Below the pieces are notes generated by a model. That model saw only the letters and a program-made list of their open reading frames with translations. It ran no database searches and was not told where the DNA came from. 64,000 nucleotides of DNA, from the NCBI RefSeq assembly GCF_033971905.1, contig NZ_JALBUT010000009.1, positions 51,018-115,017 of the forward strand, in the 5' to 3' direction. Shown piece after piece: positions 41,617 to 50,660 of this stretch (position 1 is the stretch's first letter; each line of letters opens with the position of its first letter). Source of the DNA: Intestinicryptomonas porci. Lineage in GTDB: Bacteria; Verrucomicrobiota; Verrucomicrobiia; Opitutales; Intestinicryptomonadaceae. Both the position numbers and the translations under genes were made by a program.

Positions 41617-44076
41617 ATGCAGTTGACACCAAGAGCAAACCAGGCAATAACGCTTGCAAAAAAGGAGGCGTTAAAGCTTAAACACAACTACGTTGGGACG
41701 GAACACCTGTTGCTTGGCATCGTGAATTTGGGACAGGGCGTCGCGGTAAACGTCCTGCGCAAAATGGGCATAAATTTGGAAAACCTCAGCGCGGAAGTCG
41801 AAAAAAACATTGGCATTGGAGACTCAAATGCCACAATGCAAACACTCGAACTTTCCGAGGGAGTCAAAAAATCACTTTCATTTGCCGCGCAGGAAGCCAC
41901 AAAACTGGGGCATAACTACATCGGGACAGAACACCTGCTTCTCGGTATCTTGTGCGATGAAAATTCGGCGGCTCAACAGGTCTTAAAGTCGATGGGAGTT
42001 GACATAAAAACCTGCAAGAATTTGATTTTGTCGGAACTTAACCCGAATTTCGTGGGCGATATTCCCCAAGAAGCAAACGAGCAGGGAGAGCCGCGCCAAA
42101 ACCAGAGCGCGTTAAAGGCTTTCGGAAGAGACTTGACTGAAATAGCCCGCCAAGGAAAGCTCGACCCCGTAATAGGCAGGTCGAACGAAATCATGCGCGT
42201 CATACAAATTCTCTGCCGCCGCACAAAAAACAACCCCGTTCTAATCGGCGAAGCAGGCGTCGGCAAAACCGCCATAGTGGAAGGGCTTGCACAGGAGATA
42301 GCCGCAAACGCCGTCCCCGACATAATCGCAAACAAGCGGGTTATCGCGCTCGACATGGCACTAATGGTCGCGGGCACAAAATACAGGGGGCAGTTTGAGG
42401 AGCGCATCAAGGCTCTGATGGAAGAAATCGAAAAGGCAAAAGACGTAATTTTGTTTATCGACGAACTTCACACCATCGTCGGCGCGGGTTCCGCGGACGG
42501 CGCAATGGACGCTTCAAACATCTTTAAGCCCGCCCTCTCCCGCGGAGCATTGCAGTGCATAGGGGCAACCACGCTTGCCGAATACCGCAAGTTCATCGAA
42601 AAAGACAGTGCGCTTGACAGAAGATTTCAAAGCGTAAAAGTTGACGCGCCGTCAGTTGACGACACCATAAAGATTTTGCAGGGCATTCGCGCAAACTACG
42701 AAAAGCACCACCACTGCGTCTATACCGACGCCGCACTTGCCGCCGCCGTAAAGCTTTCGGAACGCTATATCACAAGCCGCTTTTTACCCGACAAGGCAAT
42801 AGACGTCATTGACGAGGCAGGCTCGCGCGCGCGCATAAAAATGCTGAAACGCCCCGAAAACATCGAGGAAATCGAAAAGCGCATAAAAGACGCGGCATCT
42901 GAAAAGGAAAACGCCGTTCGCGAACAAAAATTCGAAGACGCCGCAAGATTTCGCGACATCGAAAAACAGCTTTCGCTCCAGCGCGACGACATACTGAGAA
43001 ACTGGCGAAAATCAATGGAAGAAAAAATTTCCGAAGTCGGAGAAGACGATATTTTCGCAGTTGTCTCGTCGTGGACAGGCATTCCGCTTGCGAGAATGGA
43101 AGAAAGCGAAAGCAAAAAGCTTTTGAAACTCGAAGAAATTTTGCGCGAGCAAGTCGTAGGTCAAAACGAGGCGACAAGCGTAATCGCGCGGGCTTTAAGA
43201 AGGTCGAGAGCGGCATTGAAAGACCCGCGCAGACCTATTGGCTCGTTCCTGTTTCTCGGTCCAACAGGCGTAGGCAAAACCTACCTCGCAAAGACGCTCG
43301 CCCTTCAAATGTTCGGAGACGAAGACGCGCTCATTCAAATCGATATGTCAGAATACATGGAAAAGTTTTCAATTTCCCGCCTAATCGGCTCTCCCCCGGG
43401 ATATGTCGGGCACGAAGACGGCGGGCAGCTCACCGAAAAAGTGCGCCGCAGACCGTACAGCGTGATTTTGTTCGATGAAATTGAAAAGGCGCATCCTGAT
43501 GTCGCCCAGCTTCTTTTGCAAGTTTTGGAAGACGGACGCCTGACCGATAGCCTCGGGCGCACCGTGGATTTCAGAAACACAATCATAATTCTCACAAGCA
43601 ACGTCGGCGCGCACATACTGCAAAAAAAGCAGTCTCTCGGTTTCGGCGCGGAAACAGACGCAGAAGCAGACTACGAGAAAACGAAGGAAAAAGTTTTGGA
43701 CGAAATGAAAAAAGTGTTTCGCCCCGAATTTTTAAACCGCATAAACGACATCGTTTTATTCCGCTCTCTCTCGCGCCAAGACATGGGCAAAATCGTTGAC
43801 ATAGAGCTTGCCAAAATCGAAAAAAGGCTCGACGAGCAGAAGTTGAAAATCAAGCTTGACGACAGTGCGAAGGAATTTTTGGTCGAAAAGGGATGGGACG
43901 AAAAATATGGCGCAAGACCTTTAAAGCGCGCGCTCGAACGCGAGCTTGAAGACCCGATGGCGGAAGAGCTTTTGAAAGGAAAAATTCAAAAGGACGGCGG
44001 TCTCGTAAAGGTTTCAGAAAAAGATGGAAAACTCGTTTTCAGCCAGCGTAAACACCTCTCAAAAACATCTTCCTAA
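41617..44076 (+). CDS. clpC: ATP-dependent unfoldase ClpC
   Basis: 819 residues: N-domain with two repeats (LKHNYVGTEHLLLGI and LGHNYIGTEHLLLGI), D1 ATPase with GEAGVGKT and VILFIDELHT, a middle domain with a UVR-like motif (EQKFEDAARFRDIE, about 430), D2 ATPase with GPTGVGKT, VILFDEIEKAHPDV and LTSNVGAH, and LNRINDIVLF. ClpC feeds proteins to ClpP and, with McsB, recognises arginine-phosphorylated clients. A good AAGGAG ribosome-binding site precedes the ATG. clpP is not in the window. Confidence 0.95.
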   Translation: MQLTPRANQAITLAKKEALKLKHNYVGTEHLLLGIVNLGQGVAVNVLRKMGINLENLSAEVEKNIGIGDSNATMQTLELSEGVKKSLSFAAQEATKLGHNYIGTEHLLLGILCDENSAAQQVLKSMGVDIKTCKNLILSELNPNFVGDIPQEANEQGEPRQNQSALKAFGRDLTEIARQGKLDPVIGRSNEIMRVIQILCRRTKNNPVLIGEAGVGKTAIVEGLAQEIAANAVPDIIANKRVIALDMALMVAGTKYRGQFEERIKALMEEIEKAKDVILFIDELHTIVGAGSADGAMDASNIFKPALSRGALQCIGATTLAEYRKFIEKDSALDRRFQSVKVDAPSVDDTIKILQGIRANYEKHHHCVYTDAALAAAVKLSERYITSRFLPDKAIDVIDEAGSRARIKMLKRPENIEEIEKRIKDAASEKENAVREQKFEDAARFRDIEKQLSLQRDDILRNWRKSMEEKISEVGEDDIFAVVSSWTGIPLARMEESESKKLLKLEEILREQVVGQNEATSVIARALRRSRAALKDPRRPIGSFLFLGPTGVGKTYLAKTLALQMFGDEDALIQIDMSEYMEKFSISRLIGSPPGYVGHEDGGQLTEKVRRRPYSVILFDEIEKAHPDVAQLLLQVLEDGRLTDSLGRTVDFRNTIIILTSNVGAHILQKKQSLGFGAETDAEADYEKTKEKVLDEMKKVFRPEFLNRINDIVLFRSLSRQDMGKIVDIELAKIEKRLDEQKLKIKLDDSAKEFLVEKGWDEKYGARPLKRALERELEDPMAEELLKGKIQKDGGLVKVSEKDGKLVFSQRKHLSKTSS

Positions 44077-44082
44077 AAATTT

Positions 44083-44111
44083 AAAGCCTCCTTTTCGGGA
44101 GGCTTTTTTAT
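44083..44111 (+). terminator. Terminator of mcsA-mcsB-clpC
   Basis: AAAGCCTCC / GGAGGCTTT stem with a short TTTTC-type loop, then a T-run. Confidence 0.9.
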
Positions 44112-44209
44112 TATTGCGTATTTTTTTTAACACTTATCATTAAAAAAACTTTCTAAAATCAAGCGATGATTTTGCCATGGCAGGTGTTAAAAAAATCGGC
44201 TTAAAAATG

Positions 44210-44559
44210 TCAATCATCGTTTAAGTCTTCATCGGAATCATCCATGTCAACTTGGGAAGATTCGCTTTCATCTTCGGAAGAAACGTATTCGACATTTTCC
44301 TCTTCCTTAAACGCCCCGCGCAAAAGGGCAGTTATGGACGCGTTGAACTGACCTTTCAACAAATCTATGATTTCAGGCGAAATTTGGCGCATTGCGTTCG
44401 CAAATTCCAAAGTTGTATCGTCAAAAACACGCACTTCGGACCGGGCAGGCAAGCTTTCCGCCTGCGGCTCTTTTTTTGCGATTTTTTTGCGGACAATGGG
44501 CGAGTATGCCGCGGCGAACTCGCGCTCTTCGGCAAAAACCTTGTTTAGCAGTTCAGCTA
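44210..44559 (-). CDS. dnaX: Shifted-frame C-terminal extension of DnaX (tau-like tail)
   Basis: Right after the A10 tract of dnaX, the +1 frame stays open for about 113 codons: AELLNKVFAEEREFAAAYSP ... RSEVRVFDDTTLEFANAMRQ ... ending in a Ser/Asp/Glu-rich tail. It has no plausible start of its own and is coding-like, so it is best read as the C-terminus of a long DnaX made when one A is lost (or two gained) by polymerase slippage or a ribosome frameshift. The long product would be about 492 residues against 378 for the unshifted one. In known systems the long form, tau, ties polymerase and helicase together. Confidence 0.7.
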
Positions 44560-45689
44560 TTTTTTTTTTGCACCTCGCGGGGCGCGCCCGAAAGCTTTTC
44601 GAGTTCTTTAATCAAAGTGTTTAACGCCCTCGTTCTGCTCTGCTCCACTGCTTTCAAGAGCGCGACCTCGAAATTCGCCCTTTCTGAAAGACCGTTTTTC
44701 AAGGATTTTTCAGAGCCTTGCAAGACGTCGAGCATACGCATAATCTGTTCGGTGCTCAGCTGTTTCGAGCCAAAATCGCGCCAGCCTGTTTTGAAAGATT
44801 CAAGCATTGCCTCGCGCAGATAAATCTGCAAGTCGCACAAAGCCCTGTAAAGGTCGCACCCGTCGGCAATCAAAGAATTTACCGAATTTACGACTTCGGC
44901 GTAATTGCCTTCCGCCATAAAGTTTACCAAACTTTCAATGCGGGCGGAAGAGGCAAGACCGTAAACCGACACAACATCTTCGACGCCGATTTTCTTGCCG
45001 CAGAAAGAAATCATTTGGTCGAGAATGCTCTGGGCGTCGCGCATACCGCCGTTTGCAAGGCGCGCAACTGCTTTCAAGGCGTCTTCGGAAGCGTCAATAC
45101 CCTCCTGCTTTGATATGTACGCAAGATGGGCGGCGATTTTGTCTTCGGGAATGGGTCTGAACTCAAAACGCTGGCATCTTGAAGTTATCGTGCCCAAAAC
45201 CTTGTGGGCTTCGGTAGTCGCAAAAATGAATTTGACGTGCGCGGGCGGCTCTTCGAGTGTTTTCAAAAGGGCGTTAAAGGCGTCGGAAGTAAGCGAATGC
45301 ACTTCGTCGATAATGTAAATTTTATACGAGCATACGGTCGGAGAGTATTTGCAGTCGTCACGCAGCTTGCGTATTTCCTCAATGGAGCGGTTGGACGCGC
45401 CGTCGATTTCAACGACATCCATGCAGGAACCTTCCATTATGGATTTTGCGATTGGGTTGTCGTTATCGGGATGCACGTTCGGACCGCCGTCCGCATTGAG
45501 GGCCTTTGCAAAAATTCTCGCGACAGTCGTCTTGCCCGTGCCTCTCGGACCGACAAACAAATAGGCGTGCCCTATCCTGCCCGATTCTATGGCATTTTTA
45601 AGCGTGCGCACGATATGTTCCTGCCCGACCAATTCATCGAACTGGCGCGGGCGGTACCGCCTTGCTATAACTTGATAACTTTCTGCCAT
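44553..45689 (-). CDS. dnaX: DNA polymerase III clamp-loader subunit DnaX (unshifted, short product)
   Basis: 378 residues from ATG (MAESYQVIARRYRPRQFDEL); upstream in-frame codons are less likely. Walker A GPRGTGKT (47-54), IIDEVHSLTSDAFNALLKTLEEPP, the sensor region IFATTEAHKVLGTITSRCQRF and NGGMRDAQSILDQ are all typical. The zinc-binding Cys cluster normally found after the Walker A helix is absent: GGPNVHPDNDNPIAKSIMEG has no CxxC pairs. The unshifted frame ends with TGA shortly after ten A at 44560-44569, after clamp-loader domain III, as in a gamma-type product. Confidence 0.93.
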   Translation of the reverse strand: MAESYQVIARRYRPRQFDELVGQEHIVRTLKNAIESGRIGHAYLFVGPRGTGKTTVARIFAKALNADGGPNVHPDNDNPIAKSIMEGSCMDVVEIDGASNRSIEEIRKLRDDCKYSPTVCSYKIYIIDEVHSLTSDAFNALLKTLEEPPAHVKFIFATTEAHKVLGTITSRCQRFEFRPIPEDKIAAHLAYISKQEGIDASEDALKAVARLANGGMRDAQSILDQMISFCGKKIGVEDVVSVYGLASSARIESLVNFMAEGNYAEVVNSVNSLIADGCDLYRALCDLQIYLREAMLESFKTGWRDFGSKQLSTEQIMRMLDVLQGSEKSLKNGLSERANFEVALLKAVEQSRTRALNTLIKELEKLSGAPREVQKKNS

Positions 45690-45755
45690 AAAATTAAAAT
45701 ACAAAATTAGCCCGCCTCGCAAATTTTACAAGCTTTTTTTAGGAGTTAAACGCGC

Positions 45756-45787
45756 AAAAAAAACGGCGGAGCATCGCGCCCCGCCGA
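45756..45787 (-). terminator. Terminator of grpE-dnaJ
   Basis: On the minus strand CGGCGG / CCGCCG with an 11-nt loop is followed by eight T, 17 nt beyond the dnaJ stop. Confidence 0.85.
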
Positions 45788-45803
45788 AATGGATTTTGAA
45801 ATT

Positions 45804-46976
45804 TTACGAGAAGAATTTCTTTGCCCTCGAAAAGAACGACGGCTCTTTATTGGCGTCGTCTCCGCACGCCTTCGCAAAATCTTCGAGCTTCGATTTCTGT
45901 TCGGAAGTCATGTTTTTGGGTACTTCAACATGGACTTTCACATATTCATCGCCGTTGCCGCCGCCGCGCAGTTTGGGCATTCCGTGCCCCTTCAAGCGGA
46001 ACACAGTCCCTGTCTGCGTGCCCGCGGGAATTTTCAGCGAAACTTTGCCTGTCAAGGTCTTAACTTCCACGCTTCCGCCCAATGCCGCAAGCGTAAACTT
46101 AATCGGCATGTCAAAGCGCAAGTCGTCGCCGTCGCGCTCAAATACGTCGTTTTCCAAAACTTCTATCACGACATACAAGTCGCCCGCCTCGCCGCCGTTT
46201 TCGCCCGCGTTTCCCGCGCCCGATTTGCGAAGCCGCGAACCCGTGTAAACGCCTGCGGGGATTTTTATCACAGTCTCAGCCTTTTCTTTCACAAGCCCCG
46301 TTCCGCCGCAAGTCTGGCACGGCTTTTCAATTACATAGCCCTTGCCGCCGCACTTGGGGCAAGTCTGCGAAAAGCGCATAAAGCCCGAAGAAGTCATTAC
46401 ATGCCCGCTGCCTTTGCAGGTCGGACAGGTTTTCTTTGAAGATTTGTCGGTAGTGCCAAATCCGCCGCAGGTTTTGCAAACCGCAAGGCGCGAATAGCGT
46501 ATGGTCTTTTCAACCCCCCTTGCCGCTTCTTCCAAAGTTATCGAAAGCTCCATTCTTAAATCGGAGCCGCGCTGAGGCTCGTTGGGGTCGGAATGCTCCT
46601 CGTAAGAGCCGCCGCCCATGCCGCCGAAGAACGATTCAAAACCGCCCATGCCGCCGCCCATGCTTCCGAAAAATTCCCTGAAAACATCAGAGGCGTCCCT
46701 AAAACCGCCCATGCCGCCGCCTGCCGCTCCAGAAGGTCCGCCCATGCCGCCCGCCTGAAAAGCCGCATGTCCGTACCTGTCGTAGGCGGCGCGCTTTTCT
46801 TCGTCGGAAAGCACCTGATAGGCGTCGGATATTTGCTTGAACTTTTCTTCCGCCTCCTTGTTGCCGGGGTTTTTGTCGGGATGGTATTTTATGGCGAGCT
46901 TGCGGTACGCCTTTTTAATTTCCTGCAAAGAGGCGTCTTTTGAAACGCCCAACATCTGGTAATAGTCTTCGGGCAT
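45804..46976 (-). CDS. dnaJ: Chaperone DnaJ
   Basis: 390 residues from the ATG preceded by AAGGA (MPEDYYQMLGVSKDASLQEI). J-domain with HPD (KYHPDKNPG), a Gly/Met-rich linker (about 75-125), four CxxCxGxG zinc motifs (CKTCGGFG, CPTCKGSG, CPKCGGKG, CQTCGGTG) and the C-terminal substrate-binding domains. DnaJ delivers clients to DnaK and stimulates its ATPase. It follows grpE by 1 nt. dnaK itself is not nearby. Confidence 0.96.
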   Translation of the reverse strand: MPEDYYQMLGVSKDASLQEIKKAYRKLAIKYHPDKNPGNKEAEEKFKQISDAYQVLSDEEKRAAYDRYGHAAFQAGGMGGPSGAAGGGMGGFRDASDVFREFFGSMGGGMGGFESFFGGMGGGSYEEHSDPNEPQRGSDLRMELSITLEEAARGVEKTIRYSRLAVCKTCGGFGTTDKSSKKTCPTCKGSGHVMTSSGFMRFSQTCPKCGGKGYVIEKPCQTCGGTGLVKEKAETVIKIPAGVYTGSRLRKSGAGNAGENGGEAGDLYVVIEVLENDVFERDGDDLRFDMPIKFTLAALGGSVEVKTLTGKVSLKIPAGTQTGTVFRLKGHGMPKLRGGGNGDEYVKVHVEVPKNMTSEQKSKLEDFAKACGDDANKEPSFFSRAKKFFS

Positions 46977-46977
46977 A

Positions 46978-47616
46978 TTATTCCTTGTCTGCTCCACTTG
47001 AAACGACCACGCTTGCGGGGCGAATCAAACGCCCGTTCAGCTTGTAGCCCGTGCGCATTATCGACGACACCTTGTTTTCGGGATAGTCGCTGCTCGGAGA
47101 GTGCGCCACGCATTCGTGAAAGTTCGGGTCGAAATCTTCGCCGAGCGGGCGGATTTCCTCAATTCCGAAATTATTGAACACTTTTTTGATTTGCCCAAGC
47201 ACCATTTCAATGCCCGCAATCATATCCTTGAAATCTTCGTTTTTGCGGGCGTGCTCTATGGCAAGCTCGAGATTGTCAACCGAAGTCAAAAGCTCTTCCA
47301 CAAAGGGCTGTATCGCAAACTTGCGGATTTCTTCCATGTCGCGCAAAACCCTGCGGCGGTAAGTGTCGAGATTGGCGACGGAGCGCAAGTAATTGTCGTA
47401 ATTTTTTGCGGATTCCGCCTTAGCCTTTTCAAGTTCGGCTTTTAGTTCTTCGATTTCTGAAATATCCTTTTTGCATTCGCACTCGCCATCTGAATGGCAG
47501 GCGCATTCCGATTTTTCGGAATGTTCTGATTTGTGGCAAGCGCAACCGCACTGCTTTTCTTCTTGTTCAGCAGGATTATTTTGGTTGTTTTCCATGTTTT
47601 CTGTTTTATTAGCCAT
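46978..47616 (-). CDS. grpE: GrpE nucleotide exchange factor with Cys/His-rich N-terminus
   Basis: 212 residues. The C-terminal 160 are ordinary GrpE: a long coiled coil (IEELKAELEKAKAESAKNYD), RSVANLDTYRRRVLRDMEEI, and the beta-wing PNFHECVAHSP ... GYKLNGRLIRPASVVVS. The first 50 residues are odd: seven Cys and three His in short clusters (QCGCACH, ECACH, ECECKK) that look able to bind metal or respond to oxidation. Usual GrpE tails are acidic and disordered without Cys. GrpE releases ADP from DnaK. Divergent from serS. Confidence 0.93.
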   Translation of the reverse strand: MANKTENMENNQNNPAEQEEKQCGCACHKSEHSEKSECACHSDGECECKKDISEIEELKAELEKAKAESAKNYDNYLRSVANLDTYRRRVLRDMEEIRKFAIQPFVEELLTSVDNLELAIEHARKNEDFKDMIAGIEMVLGQIKKVFNNFGIEEIRPLGEDFDPNFHECVAHSPSSDYPENKVSSIMRTGYKLNGRLIRPASVVVSSGADKE

Positions 47617-47713
47617 AAATTTATAAAATCGAAAAAAAGTTGTCTAATTTAAATGGAAAAAAGTCAAATATCTTTGTTGAAAAATCAAAAAAAAGTGCCA
47701 TTTTAATACTTTT

Positions 47714-48976
47714 ATGATAGACATTAAACTGTTAAGAGAAAATCCGGAAAGGCTGAAAAAAGCCATATCACTGAAAAAATTTGACTGCGATTTGGACGCT
47801 ATTTTGGACTTTGACGCCAAGAGGCGCTCAATAGTAAGCGCGGCCGAAGAAGCGCGCGCGGCTCAAAACGCCGCGAATTTGGAAATGTCAAAACTGCCCA
47901 AGGGAAGCGATGAATTCAAGGCGAAAATCGCCGAGCTTAAAGAAGTGTCGGCAAAGGTAAAATCGCTCGAAAAAGAAGCGGACGAAGCAGACAAGAAATG
48001 GAACTCGATGCTTCTTACAATCCCCAATATGCCCGACCCCTCCGTGCCTGTGGGCAAAAACGAAGCAGACAACGTGACCGTTTCAACATGGGGCGACGTA
48101 AATTCAATAAAAAACGCAAAACCGCACTGGGATTTGCCCTTCTTTGAAAAGATGCTCGACTTTCAGCGCGGCGTAAAAGTCACGGGAGCGGGATTTCCGT
48201 TCTATGTCGGCGACATGGCGCGCCTCGTGCGCGCGCTTTTGGCGTTCTTCCTCGACGAAGCAAAGAAAAACGGCTATGAGGAAATGATGTGCCCGATTAT
48301 GGTAAACGCGGCAAGCGCAACGGCAACAGGTCAGCTCCCCGACAAGGAAGGGCAAATGTACCACGACGCGCAGGACGATTTCTACATGATACCGACTGCC
48401 GAAGTCCCGCTTACAAATTTCTTCCGCAACGAAACGTTCGACGAAAAGGATTTGCCGATTTACCGCTGTGGCTACACCCCGTGCTTCCGCAGAGAAGCGG
48501 GTTCTTGGGGTAAAGACGTCAGAGGGCTCAACCGCCTGCACCAGTTCGACAAAGTAGAGCTTGTCAAGTGGGTTCACCCCGACACCTCGATGGACGAACT
48601 CGAAAAGCTCCGCCTCGACGCCGAAAGGATTTTGCAAAAACTTGAACTGCCCTACCGCGTTTTGATGATTTGCACGGGCGACATAGGTTTCCCGCACGCA
48701 AAGCAGTTCGACCTCGAAGTCTGGGCGGCAGGTCAGCAAAAATGGCTCGAAGTTTCAAGCTGCTCGTGCTTTACGGATTTCCAAGCTCGTAGGGCGGGCA
48801 TACGCTTCCGCCCCGCAAACGGCGGCAAGTCGCAGTTCGTACACACTTTGAACGGTTCGGGCTTGGCAATTCCGCGCGTGCTTGCGGCAATTCTTGAAAA
48901 CAACATAACCGATGACGGAAAAATCCGCGTGCCGCAGGTCCTGCGCAAATGGATTGACGAAGAATTTATCGGCTAA
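47714..48976 (+). CDS. serS: Seryl-tRNA synthetase
   Basis: 420 residues. The N-terminal coiled-coil arm (about 30-110) is followed by the class II core: motif 2 CFRREAGSWGKDVRGLNRLHQFDKVEL, IPTAEVPLTNFF, and motif 3 NGSGLAIPRVLAAILEN. It charges tRNA-Ser. The first gene of a plus-strand run serS-proS-pyrH-frr-proB-sufT. No clear ribosome-binding site. Confidence 0.96.
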   Translation: MIDIKLLRENPERLKKAISLKKFDCDLDAILDFDAKRRSIVSAAEEARAAQNAANLEMSKLPKGSDEFKAKIAELKEVSAKVKSLEKEADEADKKWNSMLLTIPNMPDPSVPVGKNEADNVTVSTWGDVNSIKNAKPHWDLPFFEKMLDFQRGVKVTGAGFPFYVGDMARLVRALLAFFLDEAKKNGYEEMMCPIMVNAASATATGQLPDKEGQMYHDAQDDFYMIPTAEVPLTNFFRNETFDEKDLPIYRCGYTPCFRREAGSWGKDVRGLNRLHQFDKVELVKWVHPDTSMDELEKLRLDAERILQKLELPYRVLMICTGDIGFPHAKQFDLEVWAAGQQKWLEVSSCSCFTDFQARRAGIRFRPANGGKSQFVHTLNGSGLAIPRVLAAILENNITDDGKIRVPQVLRKWIDEEFIG

Positions 48977-48985
48977 TCTTAAAAC

Positions 48986-49008
48986 GCCCCGAAAATTCCA
49001 TTCGGGGC
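48986..49008 (+). other. Stem-loop between serS and proS
   Basis: Perfect 8-bp stem GCCCCGAA / TTCGGGGC with a 7-nt loop and no T-run. Possibly a weak terminator or attenuation point; proS starts 28 nt later. Confidence 0.5.
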
Positions 49009-49035
49009 AAAATATTAAATTCCAAAAAATTTTTT

Positions 49036-50550
49036 ATGGCAAAAGAAGCAAAGACAGCAATAACGCCGACAAGGGCGCAGGACTATCCCGAATGGTACCA
49101 GCAAGTCATAAAAGCCGCCGAGCTTGCTGAAAACAGCCCCGTGCGCGGCTGCATGGTAATAAAGCCGTGGGGATACTCCCTATGGGAAAACATGCAGGGC
49201 GTCCTCGACAAAATGTTTAAGGACACAGGGCATAGAAACGCCTACTTCCCGCTCTTTATTCCTGTCAGCTATCTGGAAAAAGAAGCAGAGCATGTTGAAG
49301 GCTTTGCGAAAGAATGCGCGGTTGTAACGCACTCGCGCTTGGAGCTTAAAGACGGAAAATTAGTCCCCTCTTCCCCTCTCGAAGAGCCTTTGATTGTCCG
49401 CCCCACTTCCGAAACCATCATCGGAGAAATGTATTCAAGATGGGTTCAAAGCTACCGCGATTTGCCTATTCTCGTAAACCAGTGGGCGAACGTAGTCCGC
49501 TGGGAAATGCGCACACGCCTCTTTTTGCGCACCGCTGAATTTTTGTGGCAGGAAGGGCATACCGCGCATGCCACAAAAGAAGAGGCAATCAAAGAAACAA
49601 ACAAGATGCTTCGCGTTTACGAAGACTTCGCCCAAAACTACATGGCTATGCCTGTCATTTGCGGGCAAAAGACAGAAGGTGAAAAATTCCCGGGAGCAGT
49701 AACAACCTACTGCATAGAAGCAATGATGCAGGATAGAAAAGCGTTGCAGGCGGGCACTTCGCACTTTTTGGGGCAGAATTTCGCAAAGGCAAGCAATATC
49801 CGCTATCTTTCGGAAAACGGCTCGCAGGAATACGCATGGACAACGAGCTGGGGCGTTTCAACGCGTCTCATCGGCGGGCTTGTAATGACGCACTCCGACG
49901 ACAACGGCTTGGTTCTCCCCCCGCGCATTGCCCCGACGCACATCGCAATTTTGCCGATTATAAGAGACGAGGCAAGCGCGGCGGAAGTAATGCAGTACTG
50001 CAAAAATCTGCAAAGCGAGCTTTCAAGCATATGCTATGACGGCAAGCCCTTGCGCGTCGAACTTGACGCCCGCGACATCCGCGGCGGCGAAAAGGCGTGG
50101 GGCTGGGTCAAAAAAGGCGTTCCAATCCGCTTGGAAATAGGACCGAGAGACATCGCAAACAACTCCCTCTTCATGGCGCGGCGCGACGACGGCTCGAAAC
50201 AGGCGATTTCCCGCGCGGAATTTGTCGCGAAAGTTCCCGAAATTTTAACGCAAATACAAAACAATCTGTTTGCAAAAGCGTTGAAATACCGCCAAGACAA
50301 CACCGTAAAAATAGATACGAAAAAAGATTTCTACGACTTCTTCACGCCGCAAAACGAAAAGAAGCCCGAAATCCACGGCGGTTTTGCGATGGCGCATTTC
50401 GACGGAAGCGCGGAAGTGGAAGACATGTTGCGCCAAGACCTCAAAGTCACTGTGCGTTGCATTCCGCTTGAAGGCGACGGCGAAGAAGGTATTTGCCCGT
50501 TCAGCGGCAGACCTTCAAAACAGAGGGTTGTTTTCGCAAAATCGTACTAA
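49036..50550 (+). CDS. proS: Prolyl-tRNA synthetase, archaeal/eukaryote-like type
   Basis: 504 residues of the short ProRS type without the editing domain inserted between motifs 2 and 3. Motifs: IKPWGYSLWENMQ near 45, RPTSETIIGEMYSRWV, the motif 2 region VVRWEMRTRLFLRTAEFLWQEGH, SWGVSTRLIGGLVMTHSDD (motif 3), then PTHIAILPI anticodon-binding domain and a C-terminal zinc-domain-like end (EEGICPFSGRPSKQRVVFAKSY). It charges tRNA-Pro; a tRNA-Pro(GGG) gene is at 63545. Many Verrucomicrobiota and other bacteria use this type. Confidence 0.95.
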   Translation: MAKEAKTAITPTRAQDYPEWYQQVIKAAELAENSPVRGCMVIKPWGYSLWENMQGVLDKMFKDTGHRNAYFPLFIPVSYLEKEAEHVEGFAKECAVVTHSRLELKDGKLVPSSPLEEPLIVRPTSETIIGEMYSRWVQSYRDLPILVNQWANVVRWEMRTRLFLRTAEFLWQEGHTAHATKEEAIKETNKMLRVYEDFAQNYMAMPVICGQKTEGEKFPGAVTTYCIEAMMQDRKALQAGTSHFLGQNFAKASNIRYLSENGSQEYAWTTSWGVSTRLIGGLVMTHSDDNGLVLPPRIAPTHIAILPIIRDEASAAEVMQYCKNLQSELSSICYDGKPLRVELDARDIRGGEKAWGWVKKGVPIRLEIGPRDIANNSLFMARRDDGSKQAISRAEFVAKVPEILTQIQNNLFAKALKYRQDNTVKIDTKKDFYDFFTPQNEKKPEIHGGFAMAHFDGSAEVEDMLRQDLKVTVRCIPLEGDGEEGICPFSGRPSKQRVVFAKSY

Positions 50551-50660
50551 GCGCAATTTTGAAAGCTTCAAGTCCGCCCGCAAAACAGCGGCAAGCGGAT
50601 TTGAAGTTGCAAAATTTTTCCCAAAGAACAATACTTTACCAAAATCGCAAAAATTTTCTT

